A stretch of 64,000 nt of DNA. Source: Polyporus tsugae. Taxonomy: Eukaryota > Basidiomycota > Agaricomycetes > Polyporales > Polyporaceae. The DNA lies in assembly GCA_024305745.1 (NCBI GenBank), contig JAHRBS010000007.1:1302001-1366000 (forward strand), in the 5' to 3' direction. Under the pieces are notes generated by a model. It ran no database searches, was not told the DNA's origin, and saw nothing but the letters and a program-made list of their open reading frames with translations. Below are positions 1-10,777 of this stretch, piece by piece (positions within the stretch are counted from its first letter, which is position 1; the number at the start of each line of letters is the position of its first letter). The translations under genes and the position numbers were made by a program.

Positions 1-221
1 TTCCAAGATTTCGACCAAGAGCTCCAGTAGTAATCGACGCGCTTGATCTTCAAGTTGGCAGGGGCGAGAGGGGCTGGCGGCACGGCGGTCGTCGTGGTCG
101 CTGTCTCATCGTCCTGCGTGCTCTCAGTTGTCTGCAGAGGGTTCGAATCCCTTTCCTTCTCGGAAGGCACTCCCGCTACAGAAACGGGGCGCGAGGAGCG
201 AGTTGAAAAGTAGCGACGCAT
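1..221 (-). CDS. N-terminal part of a possible mitochondrial protein (3' end outside window)
   Basis: On the minus strand an ATG at 221-219 opens a frame that stays open to the window edge (about 73 codons). It starts MRRYFSTRSSRP, rich in Arg, Ser and aromatic residues without acids, which looks like a mitochondrial targeting peptide. A Thr/Pro/Ala-rich linker follows, then a basic-aromatic stretch IKRVDYYWSSWSKSWK. I do not recognise the family. The targeting call is inferred from composition only, and the downstream exons are not visible. The start is the first ATG after a pyrimidine-rich leader. Confidence 0.5.
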   Translation of the reverse strand, partial: MRRYFSTRSSRPVSVAGVPSEKERDSNPLQTTESTQDDETATTTTAVPPAPLAPANLKIKRVDYYWSSWSKSW

Positions 222-2231
222 GACGGAGGGAGTGAGAGGCAAAGGAGGGTTGGGAGTGGGAGTTCACTGCAGCATCCGCGGATCCGGATCGTTTATAAGT
301 GGTTGATCCTTGTTTTAACGGTACCGGTTCGAAAGCGAATTCGTAGAAGCTTCCAAAGGAGTGTCGGCGATACCACCGCCTCATACAGCGTCCTAGGATT
401 GGAAGTCTAACATTGATTCACAGCCATCGCCGTGTATCGCATCCGCGTAACTAACTTACCTTGGACGCCGCCCAGTCTGACTCAGGCAAGCTTCGAAGTT
501 CGCAGCCGCAAACACGCTGGAATGACGGGTCAGACGACCCAGGTTCCACGATCGTAGCAATGACAATGCACTCAACTTGCCTTCTTCGGGGATCTTCCGC
601 GACACATCCGCGTCGATCAAGTCCACTGTGTACTGCCCTACACCGGTATGAGGCCATCTGAACCTAAGCGAATACCGTGCCGATATTTCCATGTCAGTAC
701 ACACTTAGTATACTATAGTACTTAGTACTTACGAAGTCTCAAGTGGTCTCGAGCTACTTACCTCTCGACTTCAGGGACAGCTGACCTCGATTAATGTCCA
801 TCTGCCATGTACCCCCGATCATGACGGAAACCCTGCTCGGTGCTGTGACATGGGGATCTGGATACCTCGTTATGTCTGCAGGTGCACCGCGGCCGTACTA
901 GTACTGGCGGAACCCCGCGTGTGGTTCCCTTCGGGCTTCGGTCGATGCGACTGGAGCGCCAAGATGACTCCACCGATGAGAAGCCAGACAATACAAGCGA
1001 ACCGGGGGAGCCAAGAAGATAGCGCAATCATTGCTCGAGTATGTATCGAGCTCGAGGTCGTAGAAGACAAAGTTGAGGACGCGCGAGTGCCCAGGCCTGT
1101 GTCTCAGGTGATGGGCCCTAATACTGTCGTCGCGTAGTAGATACACAACGGTCCTTGAGCATGCGATTGAAACATGTGTACTATAGGAAGTCGATCGACC
1201 CCCTGTACGCACCCGACGAGTGGTAGGGCACCGTCTTCCAGCGCTGGTGTAGCTATGTTGTACGGTTCGTGGAGAGGGTCAAAGCAGAGAGCCCACTGTT
1301 ATCGCTGCGGGCGAGGGATACTGCGAGACTTGGGAAGGTGATAACATGGGGGAGGTGGTATGAATTTGAGATGCGTCGGTGCAGTTGCGGCTGACCACAT
1401 GATGTATTCGGTTTAGAAGTCAACTAGCGAACCGCAACACGACGATGATTCAGCCGCACCGATTCAGCCGTTCTTGAACACCTTTGGAAGATCCACACTT
1501 CAACGCCTGACTGGGAGTGGAGGAATATTTGCCATTCTGAGAACGTCCTCCCAATCGCTGCCAGCTACCTCAGGACGAAATTCTGCATCGTGCAGTTTCA
1601 AGCGCAGTCCAAACAATGGTTGGACCCCATCCCTTTGCAATGCGAGTTGGTCATAGACCCACATATGTCATGTCAGCCCAGCGTCATTTATTTAGAAAAT
1701 CTCCACGGTCGGCAGCGGAAAGCCAAAAATAAGCCAACAGATACATCTCGGGCGGTCGGTATACTCCAATGTCCTGAGACAAGTTCCACAAGCGGGGAGA
1801 CGACAGACGGTGTTGACGAAGTGCATTGTGGACAGAGGATGGTGGTATGTAGTATGGAGGTAAAAATGACCCGAGGTTATACGATCTACTCAGCTGGAAT
1901 CGCGGGCATGGCCGATGGCTGCCAGTGGGGTTCTTGCGATAAATCATGATATGTATCGATCAGCTGGTGTCAGGGAGAGTCCGTCGGTGTTTTCGGGGAA
2001 AGAAATTCAATCGAGTTGAGGTAGAGGTCGAGGAGGAGGAGGCACATGGGGGGCACGGGGGATAGGCGCCTGAGGCTGTGGGTGAGAATGCGCCCGACAG
2101 CCTCCCAGTCTCAGTCAGTCTTACAACGACCATCACTCCCCTCCCCGTTTGTCCCGTCCCTTCGCCCTTTCTCCGTCTCCCTGCCCATATCTTCCTCCCC
2201 GGGGTCCGTCTCAACTCCTCCTAGTCCTGCC
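222..2231. other. Intergenic, no supported gene
   Basis: About 2 kb with only short, conflicting frames on both strands. Around 870-1210 on the minus strand a short hydrophobic stretch (about 20 residues) lies in a frame that is interrupted on both sides. It could be a relic of a membrane protein but is too weak to call. The last 200 bases before the RSP5 start are rich in C and T, as expected of a fungal promoter and leader. Confidence 0.5.
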
Positions 2232-5200
2232 ATGTCGGCATCTCAGGGTGGCCCGTACGTTTCCTACTCCTCGTACCTCTGTCCAAACATGCCTAACCCC
2301 CTCCCAGGAAGCGCATCAGGATTACGGGTATGTTTCCCTCTTATCTCAACCCAGCCTCGCCCTCATCCGTGCCCAGTCGTCGCCGCCGATGGCTTGTCCA
2401 AGCGCGAGGTGTTCCGTCTCCCCGACCCCTTTGCCGTGATTACTGTCGATGCGGAACAGACCCACACGACTAGCGTCATGAAGAAGACCCTCAACCCGTA
2501 CTGGAACGAGAGCTTCGACATGTAAGTTCTTCTATTCCACCGCCGTGAATTCTCTTCATGGCCCATCGATAGCACGGTCAAGGACAGCTCTGTGATCGCC
2601 GTCCAGATCTTCGACCAGCGCAAGTTCAAGAAGCGGGATCAGGGTTTCCTGGGTGTCGTCAACGTCAAAGTCTGTGATGTCATCGACTTGGAGCTGGGAG
2701 GGCATGGTGCGTGTTTCCGCAATATTGGGGGGTCGTCCGCACAACTGTATCCACGATATCGCGTGTGCGCTTCACTGTAGTCCCCATGGGACTGCTCTGA
2801 TGTGTGACCAAACGTGGCCTACTGTCGCATCCCTGCTATACATGTTATCCTCGGAAGGAATAGGCTCATACGCGTCCGCGCGTTGAACGGCTAGTCATGT
2901 GCATGACTCGCCACACGGTAGATCCTCTTTGTGCTGCGGATGGTCCCACTTCGTCAGGTTCTGCGAACAGCATGTTCACCATGTTTTGTTGGCAGAAATG
3001 CTCACCTTGGACTTGAAGAAGTCCAACGACAATCTCGTCGTCCACGGGAAGCTTATCATCTATCTCTCTACTAACGTCAGCCAGCCGATCAGCAACCCGG
3101 GGCCCTCGCAAGTTAATGGCGTTACTGAGGCTTTGGGCAATCTGGGAATCGCCGGGGCATCCGCTAATACGAGTAACACCAACCTCGCCGCCGGAAGTCC
3201 GCTTTCTCGTACCCCCAGCACAAACGCGCCACCCTCCGGTCAAGACGCGCATGTCACGATGCCTGTCCCGCACGTCGCTCCCAGCACCACAGAGACTGAA
3301 TCGTCCCAGACTACATCTCGCCCCGTCAGTTCTACCGGACCAGCTGTTACACCCACCCAGGTGACGCCTACTACCACCAATGCCAGTGCGACCGCCCAGA
3401 CGGCATCCAACAACAATGCCGCGACGCGCAACTTTAACCCTCATGAGGATCAATTCGGACCCCTTCCTGATGGTTGGGAGCGCCGAATCGACCCTCTCGG
3501 ACGAACCTACTACGTCGACCACAACACACGCACCACCACTTGGAACCGACCCTCTTCCAACCAGACCGTCAACACTAACACTCAGGATGGTGAGACCAAT
3601 GCCGCCCGTAACCAACATAACCGTCGTATCCTCGCAGACGACATGCTGGAGGCTAACAACTCCGGTGTTGCCCGCACTGGCTCTGTCACTGGTCAGGAGC
3701 AGGGCAGCCCTGCTGCCAACGTTGCGGGCTCGGCGTCTGGTGGTCTTGGTCCTCTTCCGTCTGGATGGGAGGAGCGTCATACGCTACAGGGTCGGCCTTA
3801 CTACGTCGATCACAACACCCGCACGACGACCTGGGTCGATCCTCGTCGGCAGACAGTCATCCGGGTCATGGGTCCCAATGGTCAGAACTCGTCGCTGCAG
3901 CCCCAGACCATCTCGCAGCTCGGCCCGCTCCCGTCTGGATGGGAGATGCGTCTTACGTCAACGGCAAGGGTGTACTTCGTGGATCATAACACGAAGACGA
4001 CTACGTGGGACGATCCTCGCCTGCCGTCGACGCTCGACTCGAACGTGCCGCAGTACAAGCGTGACTTCCGCAGGAAGCTCATCTACTTCCGTTCGCAGCC
4101 CGCCATGCGCAACCAGCCGGGCAACTGCCAGATCAAGGTCCGGCGTAACCACATCTTCGAGGACTCGTACGCGGAGATTATGCGCCAGACGCCGAACGAC
4201 CTCAAGAAGAGGCTGATGATCAAGTTCGAGGGCGAGGACGGTTTAGATTACGGAGGTCTTTCTAGGTGCGTCGCGCTCGCGTTGAAGGTTGTTGGGATAA
4301 CGGCCGCTGATGTGCAATTGCAAACAGGGAGTTCTTCTTCCTGCTCTCGCACGAGATGTTCAACCCGTTCTACTGTCTGTTCGAGTACTCTGCGCACGAC
4401 AACTACACCCTCCAGATCAACCCTGCGTCTGGCGTTAACCCTGAGCACTTGAACTACTTCAAGTTCATTGGTCGCTGCTTGGGCCTCGGCATCTTCCACC
4501 GTCGCTTCCTGGATGCGTACTTCGTGACTGCGTTCTACAAGATGATTCTCCGCAAGAAGGTCACCATTGCCGATCTGGAGAGTGTCGATGCAGAGCTTCA
4601 TCGTGGTCTTACCTGGATGCTGTATGTGCTCTTTGTTCTCTAAGATTGGAGCGCAAGTTTGATAGCTGACTGACGTATTATTCAGCGAAAACGACATCAC
4701 CGATGTTATTGACGAGACCTTCACCACCACGGAAGAGCGTTTCGGGGAGATGGTCACCGTGGAGCTCAAGCCTGGAGGTGAAGACATCCCTGTCACGGAA
4801 GAGAACAAGAAGGACTACGTCAGCGCGATCGTCGAGTACCGTATCTCGAAGCGTGTCAAGGAGCAGTTCGACGCTTTCATGTCCGGTTTCTCCGAACTTA
4901 TCCCACAGGAGCTCATCAACGTGTTCGACGACCGTGAGCTTGAGCTCCTCATTGGGGGCATGTCCGAGATCGATGTGTAAGCAAGATTTTCTTCTTTTTG
5001 GTGCGATTTTATTACTGAAGCGCCCCCGCAGCGACGACTGGATCAAGTTCACGGACTACCGTGGTTACGAGGTCAACGACGAGGTCGTCCAGTGGTTCTG
5101 GAAGTGCGTGCGCAGCTGGCCAGCGGAACGCAAGTCGCGCCTGCTCCAGTTCGCGACGGGTACTTCACGTATCCCCGTCAACGGCTTTAAGGACCTGCAG

Positions 5201-5439
5201 GGCTCGGATGGCCCCAGGCGCTTCACGATCGAGAAGTCGGGCGACCCGAACCAGTTGCCAAAGAGCCACACGTGCTTCAACCGTATCGATCTTCCGCCCT
5301 ACAAGGATTACGAGACGTTGGAGCAGAAGCTGACCTGGGCCGTAGAGTGAGTATTCTTATGTTTGCGCGTACCTTTGTAATGGGTGCTGACCATGTGAAC
5401 GTGAACCCCAGGGAAACGGTTGGTTTCGGTCAGGAGTAG
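2232..5439 (+). CDS. RSP5: HECT E3 ubiquitin ligase, RSP5/NEDD4 type
   Basis: Nine exons join in frame to about 839 residues (yeast Rsp5 has 809): 2232-2254, 2308-2327, 2377-2521, 2573-2706, 2996-4265, 4328-4621, 4686-4976, 5032-5346 and 5412-5439. A C2 domain (about residues 9-130, lipid binding) is followed by a Ser/Thr/Pro-rich linker. Three WW domains lie near residues 263, 360 and 417, each with the pattern LPxGWE...YYVDHNT..TTW (YFVDHNT in the third). The HECT domain fills the C-terminal third. The catalytic Cys is in LPKSHTCFN at about residue 807, 32 residues from the end, and the protein ends [11 protein letters not shown] as in the family. WW domains bind PY motifs of adaptors. The enzyme ubiquitylates membrane transporters for endocytosis and sorting. 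The 289-nt intron after exon 4 is long for this locus and could hide a small exon. Confidence 0.96.
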
Positions 5440-6358
5440 AGTGTTGTCGTTTCCGTCTGCTGTTTCCGTCGCCTGCTTCTCCATTTCCAGACCTTCCGCA
5501 TCATCGTCCCAGACGCTCCCCCGTCGTGCACTCATGCTTCTTCTTGATGCCCTTACCTGAATCAGACTCTAATGCACTGTTTTGTCTCTTTATTACATGC
5601 ACACCATTTGTTTAGTTCTTCGCTGTACGTTTTCCGTTGTTGCTTTTGTCGTGATCATGACCCATTCTTCTCTTCTCCTTACCCCGATCACATACCGGGT
5701 ATGGGTTGCAGTTTGTCCGCTCTGGCTCTCTCTGGACGTCGACCGTCGTGGAAATAGGAGTTTGAAAAATTCAACCGTCTCACGTACATGTATGTACGTA
5801 CCTTGCTAGGTACTGTAAACCTGCCGGGTGGTGAGGCCTCGGCTACACATGCTAAAAGGATGGTGTGAATCGGTACCGGTCGAGTTTAATATCGGAAGGT
5901 TTCGCATAATAATATTCATCGGTCTGTGCAATGCATAGGCGAGATGCGTATCTGAGCACTGCGTTCGACCTGAGATCTAAGAAGGGTAACTGATCTAAGC
6001 GGGGGATGTGCTGGCACTTGGCCATGGCTACTGTACTAGTACGGCGATGGCCGAGGCGATTCGTACATAGACACCTCCATCTTGCCCCCACTTCCTGATT
6101 TGTGCTGATAGTAGCATTAGGATGAAGTCCTGCACCCGCAATCTTCGCCTTCTCTCTCGTCCACATCCGTCCCTCCCCCGAGTCGCCCCTCCCACCTTCC
6201 CATCACCCGCCAATCTCCACACCGCTGGAACCCTCGCCGATCCCCACTTCTTATCCCCAAGCTCCTCAACGCGTAACCGTTCTGCTCAAGAAAAGCTCGC
6301 TCGGCTTGCACCGCTCTTGCACACTAGGAACTGCTATACCACTCCGTTTTCTTTCAGC

Positions 6359-9300
6359 ATGCCTTCCTCGGATACCACGCCTCAGGATGCCAGCGATCTA
6401 CGTCTGCCCACGGACCTGAAGCCAAGCCACTATGACATCACCGTTTGGACCGACCTCGAGAACAACACGTTCGAGGGCATCGTCCATGTGGAGTAAGAGC
6501 TCGACGCGTATCCTCAAATTGCACACGTTGACGTCCGGCGGCGTAGCTTGCAGGTCATCAAGGAGACATCCAAGGTCGTCCTCCACACGGCGAGCTTGGA
6601 ACTCGGTAACGCCTCGCTCCAATCCGACGCGCTGCAGAGCATCCAGGACGAGCACACTCGCGAGTTTGATGGGAAAAACGAGCGCGGGATCTTCTTCTTT
6701 TCCAAGGCCCTCCCGGCCGGCTCCAAGGCTCGCTTCTCGATCCCCTTCAAGGGAGACCTGACAGGGGACATGCTCGGCTATTATCGGTCCATCGGCGGCA
6801 AGGACGGCGAGTTCAAGTACACGTTGACTCAGTTCGAGGTAATACTCTGCGTGGCAATTCAGCTTTTCAAACGTCTGACGGTGTTTATCGGTAGCCTACG
6901 GCAGCCAGGAGGGCGTTCCCGTGCTGGGATGAGCCGCTCCTCAAGGCGACGGTCGCCGTCACGCTTGTCTCCCGGGTGAACTTGGTCAACTTGAGTAACA
7001 TGCCCGCGATATCGGAAGAGGTGTACAAGCCTGAGAGCGCTGACAAGGACTCGTGGCTTACGAAGAAGATGGCGTCCTTGTCTGATGCCGGCCAGTGGAA
7101 AGTCACTCGGTTCGAAACCACGCCTCCTGTAGGTCCTTTGGATATATCCTGTTCTCATTTTTCCTGCCGCTTACTCTGTTCTGACGCAGGTTTCGACGTA
7201 CCTCATCGCCTATGCGAATGGTCCGTTCGTGTACTTGGAGGACTCCTACAAGAGCCCGTTGAGTGGAAAAGTTCGGCCGCTTCGCATCTACAGTAAGCTC
7301 AAACCCTGAAATACGATCCGTAGTTGTGTGCTAATAGGCTGGCTTAATAGCCACACCCGACGTCATCTCTCAGGCGCAGTTTGCGCTTGACATCAAGCGC
7401 AAGGTTCTTCCCTTGTATGAGGAAGTGTTCGACATCGAGTACCCTTTGCCTAAGCTCGACACTTTGGTGGTAAGCATCTAGCAATGCGAGATGGCTGCCC
7501 GACCTTCTAATGCAGTTTGCAGGCTAGCGACTTCGACTCAGGTATGTTGGATAATTGTTTTGGTGTTGTGCACGAGAAAAGCTAACCTGTGATGGCGATC
7601 AGGCGCTATGGAGAACTGGGTACGGAGACCTTGTATACAGTCTAGTCAGTGTGCTGACGGAAATTTTCCAGGGCTTGATTACGGGTAGAACGACTGCTTT
7701 CCTTCTGGACCCGGCCTCCGCGGATATCCACTCAAAGCAGAACATTGCTGCCACTCAGAGCCACGAAGTAGCACATATGTGGTAAGCAATCGCTCCGATT
7801 CCCAGGCTATGCGACTGTCGGTAACAGGTCCGTCAGGTTCGGTAACATAACCACGATGGAGTGGTGGGATAACCTGTACTTGAATGAAGGTGGGACCGTC
7901 CTCAGCTTTGAATTGCCTTCGGTAGCTGATACCCCCTTACAGGTTTCGCGACGCTTGTGAGTTCGCCTCGAGACAGAACGTTAGACAGAACTAACATGCG
8001 AACTCGATTGCGGTAGATGGGAGAGAAAATCATTCTTGGTGCGTTGCTGCTTATTTCAAATCAATTCGATGGTTTTGACGAACGTATTCACAGACAAGTT
8101 GGGTTACACACATTTCTGAGGTGTTGGTACTGAACACTGCGACAGGGTGTTCCCCGAGTGGAAGCTCGACTCGGAGTTCTTGAACTCGCACTTCTACCCA
8201 GCCCGTGCATTGGATGCCAAGCTTTCTTCGCATCCCATTGAGGTTGAGTGCCCTGATGCCAACATGATCAACCAGGTGACTGGCTTCGAAAAGAACACCG
8301 CGACGCTTCTAACCCCTACGCTGTTAGATTTTCGACCACCTCTCCTATGCGAAGGCGGGGTCAGGTGTGTGCCTTTGAGCGTATGCAATGATGACTGTGA
8401 TCTGACTTTATTCTAGTGCTTCGTATGCTGGCTAGCTATGTAGGAGAGGATAGATTCCTCAAGGGTGTGTCGTTATACCTCAAGAAGCATACGTACAAGA
8501 ACAGCGTTACCAAGGACCTCTGGGAGGGTATTCAAGCTGCGACAGGTACTTCCTTCAACCTGATTTTTCTCGATTGTCGTTGTCGTAACGGACTATGCTT
8601 CAGACCTGGACATCCCCAAGATGATGGACAACTGGGTGAAGAAGGTGAGGTCAATATATGCTTATTGCTCGATGCGCGATGTTTGATACGAATTTCCGGG
8701 AAGATGGGATACCCAATCGTCACCGTCACCGAGAAGGAAGGTGGCATTCACCTGAGACAAGACAGGTTCTTGGAAACGGGCCGTGCTGACCCTAAAGACA
8801 ACGAAACGATCTGGTATGTGCCTGCAATTGCAAATGAAATCCATCTGACCTTCGTGCAGGACCATTCCTGTAAACCTGTTGACTGTTGGTGAAGATGGCA
8901 AAGCGGTGCTCAACAAGGATATTCTTCTGGACGAGCGCGAGAAGTTCATTCCGCTCGACACGAGCAAACCCTACAAGATCAACGCAGATACTACCGGCTT
9001 CTGTGGGTCGCCTCTTTCGTGCGTTTGGTGCGGTATTTATGACTACTCATGACCTGCTACCCTAGACGCAACAACCTATCCTGCCGAGCGCCTTCTCAAG
9101 CTTGGACAGCAAGCAGCGGCCGAGAACTCGCCGTTCTCGCTTTCAGACAGGATGGGGCTCGTCTCTGATGCGCTGGCTGCCGCTAAGGCGGGATATGCGT
9201 CTGTGAGCAGCGCTTTGGGCCTCATTGAGACATTGAAGAACGAGAAAGAGCGTGCGTACAGGTCTATTCTGCTAGGCAACGTCCGTATATGGTGTCTATG

Positions 9301-10537
9301 GTTAACCACTGCTGCCGCTGTCGCTATAGACCTGGTTTGGACTGCGATCGCCAGCAACCTGTCTCTCATCGCTTCAACCTGGTATGACAACACCGAGGTC
9401 CTAGAGAAACTGAATGTTTTCAGGAGGGTATGGAATTCAACGGAGTAGACAGCTCATCCATGCCTTTTCGCTGACCACCGGTTGCAGGAGCTGTTCGTTC
9501 CTCTGGTCAAGCAGCACGGGTTCGAGTATTCCGATTCCGACTCGTATGACGTCCAGCAGCTGCGGACCACCGCTATCGAACAATCTGCCGATGCAGGCGA
9601 TTCCTGGTAGGTCTCACAACCCAAACAGCCGCTGTGTCCTTTGCGTTTGATGACGGATGATGCCAGGGTCGTGAAAGAACTCCAGAGCCGCTTCGACCAC
9701 TTCCTTAAGACCGGCGACGACTCCAAGATCCCCGTTGATCTGACTGCTGTGATATTCCGAATCGTGAGTGTGTCCGCCTACCTTTAAGTAGACAGTTGCT
9801 GAGTGCTACGCGCCAGGCTGTGCGGGAAGGAGGGCGTCCGGAGTGGGAGGCCGTCAGGCGCATCGCTTCCCAGCCCAAGAACCCCTCCCAGGGCCTCTCT
9901 GCCATGAGGGCCATGGGTGCCAGCAAGGACCTCGGGCTGGCCGAAGAGACGTTCGAATTCATCTTGAACGACGCTCGTGACCAGGACACGTTCTACTACG
10001 CCGGGGGCTTGCAGCGCAACTACGTGACAAGGAAGTTTGTCGCGCAGAAGTTCAAGGAGCACTTCGCTACTGTAAGTGTCGGCCCGGCGGCTGGGTCCCG
10101 TCTATGCTGATTGATGTACGTTGGTTTTATAGTTCCAGAAGCGCTACGCTGGCAACTTCGGGCTCATCCGATGGACCGAGGTATGGAGTACGCTTCTCTA
10201 GTTAATAGAATACCTTTGATCTCGTCTTCACCAGATTTGCTTCATGGGCTTGTCTTCGGAGAAGGACTACGAAGAAACTACTGCTTTCTTCAAGGTAAGG
10301 CACTTCGCCTGGGATCTTATCAATACCGTCCGTTAACGTTCATTCCCGCAGGAGAAAGATACCTCGAAGTTCGAGATGGCCCTCAAGCAAACCCTTGATT
10401 CGATCCGTGCCCGGGCGGCATGGGTGAAGGTGCGTCATGGCACAACGCATTGCGATATTGCCAACTGACTTCCGCGACCACAGAATGCGACGGGAGAGCT
10501 GCTGCAATGGTTGGAAAAGCGTGAATCGAAACTTTAA
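6359..10537 (+). CDS. APE2: M1 zinc aminopeptidase (APE2/AAP1, puromycin-sensitive type)
   Basis: I can join 27 exons without breaking frame to about 901 residues. The enzyme removes N-terminal residues from peptides. GAMEN (substrate N-terminus binding) is at about residues 301-305, the zinc site HEVAH at 337-341 and the third ligand in NEG at about E360, the standard HExxH-x18-E spacing. The C-terminal ERAP1-like helical domain is complete and the protein ends EKRESKL. The catalytic region is cut into very small exons: 19 nt (7523-7541), 17 nt (7603-7619), 14 nt (7943-7956), 22 nt (8017-8038) and a 4-nt exon (8094-8097) needed to keep the frame before VFPEWK. The start chosen is MPSSDTTPQD. 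The frame is open upstream to an ATG at 6122, adding 79 residues rich in Arg, Ser and Pro, so a longer mitochondrial form is possible. Confidence 0.95.
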
Positions 10538-10777
10538 ATATCCTTCTGTATACGTTCTGCTTGATTCTCTCCCCACGTACACGTATCATACCGTGCAACA
10601 ACTCGAGTTTTCGCTCATGCAACATGGAAGGATAAGGAAGACAAACAGATATAAATTGAAATACAAGGTGTAGACTATGAACGAAGAAACTGCAGCAGTG
10701 TCGAGAGCAATAAGCTATACAACGTCCGGGTATACATCCATGCAGGTGGTGATACGGGGCAATGATTGACAATACAG

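Noticed and set aside
870..1212. Possible small membrane protein on the minus strand
   Set aside because: One hydrophobic stretch in interrupted frames; no conserved motif and no consistent exon set.
2866..3780. 304-codon minus-strand frame
   Set aside because: Antisense to the WW-domain exon of RSP5; long because of codon bias, with no motif or promoter of its own.
8098..8145. Coding continuation LGYTHF with a stop in the aminopeptidase
   Set aside because: It is intron sequence; removing 8098-8145 restores the conserved VFPEWK reading.
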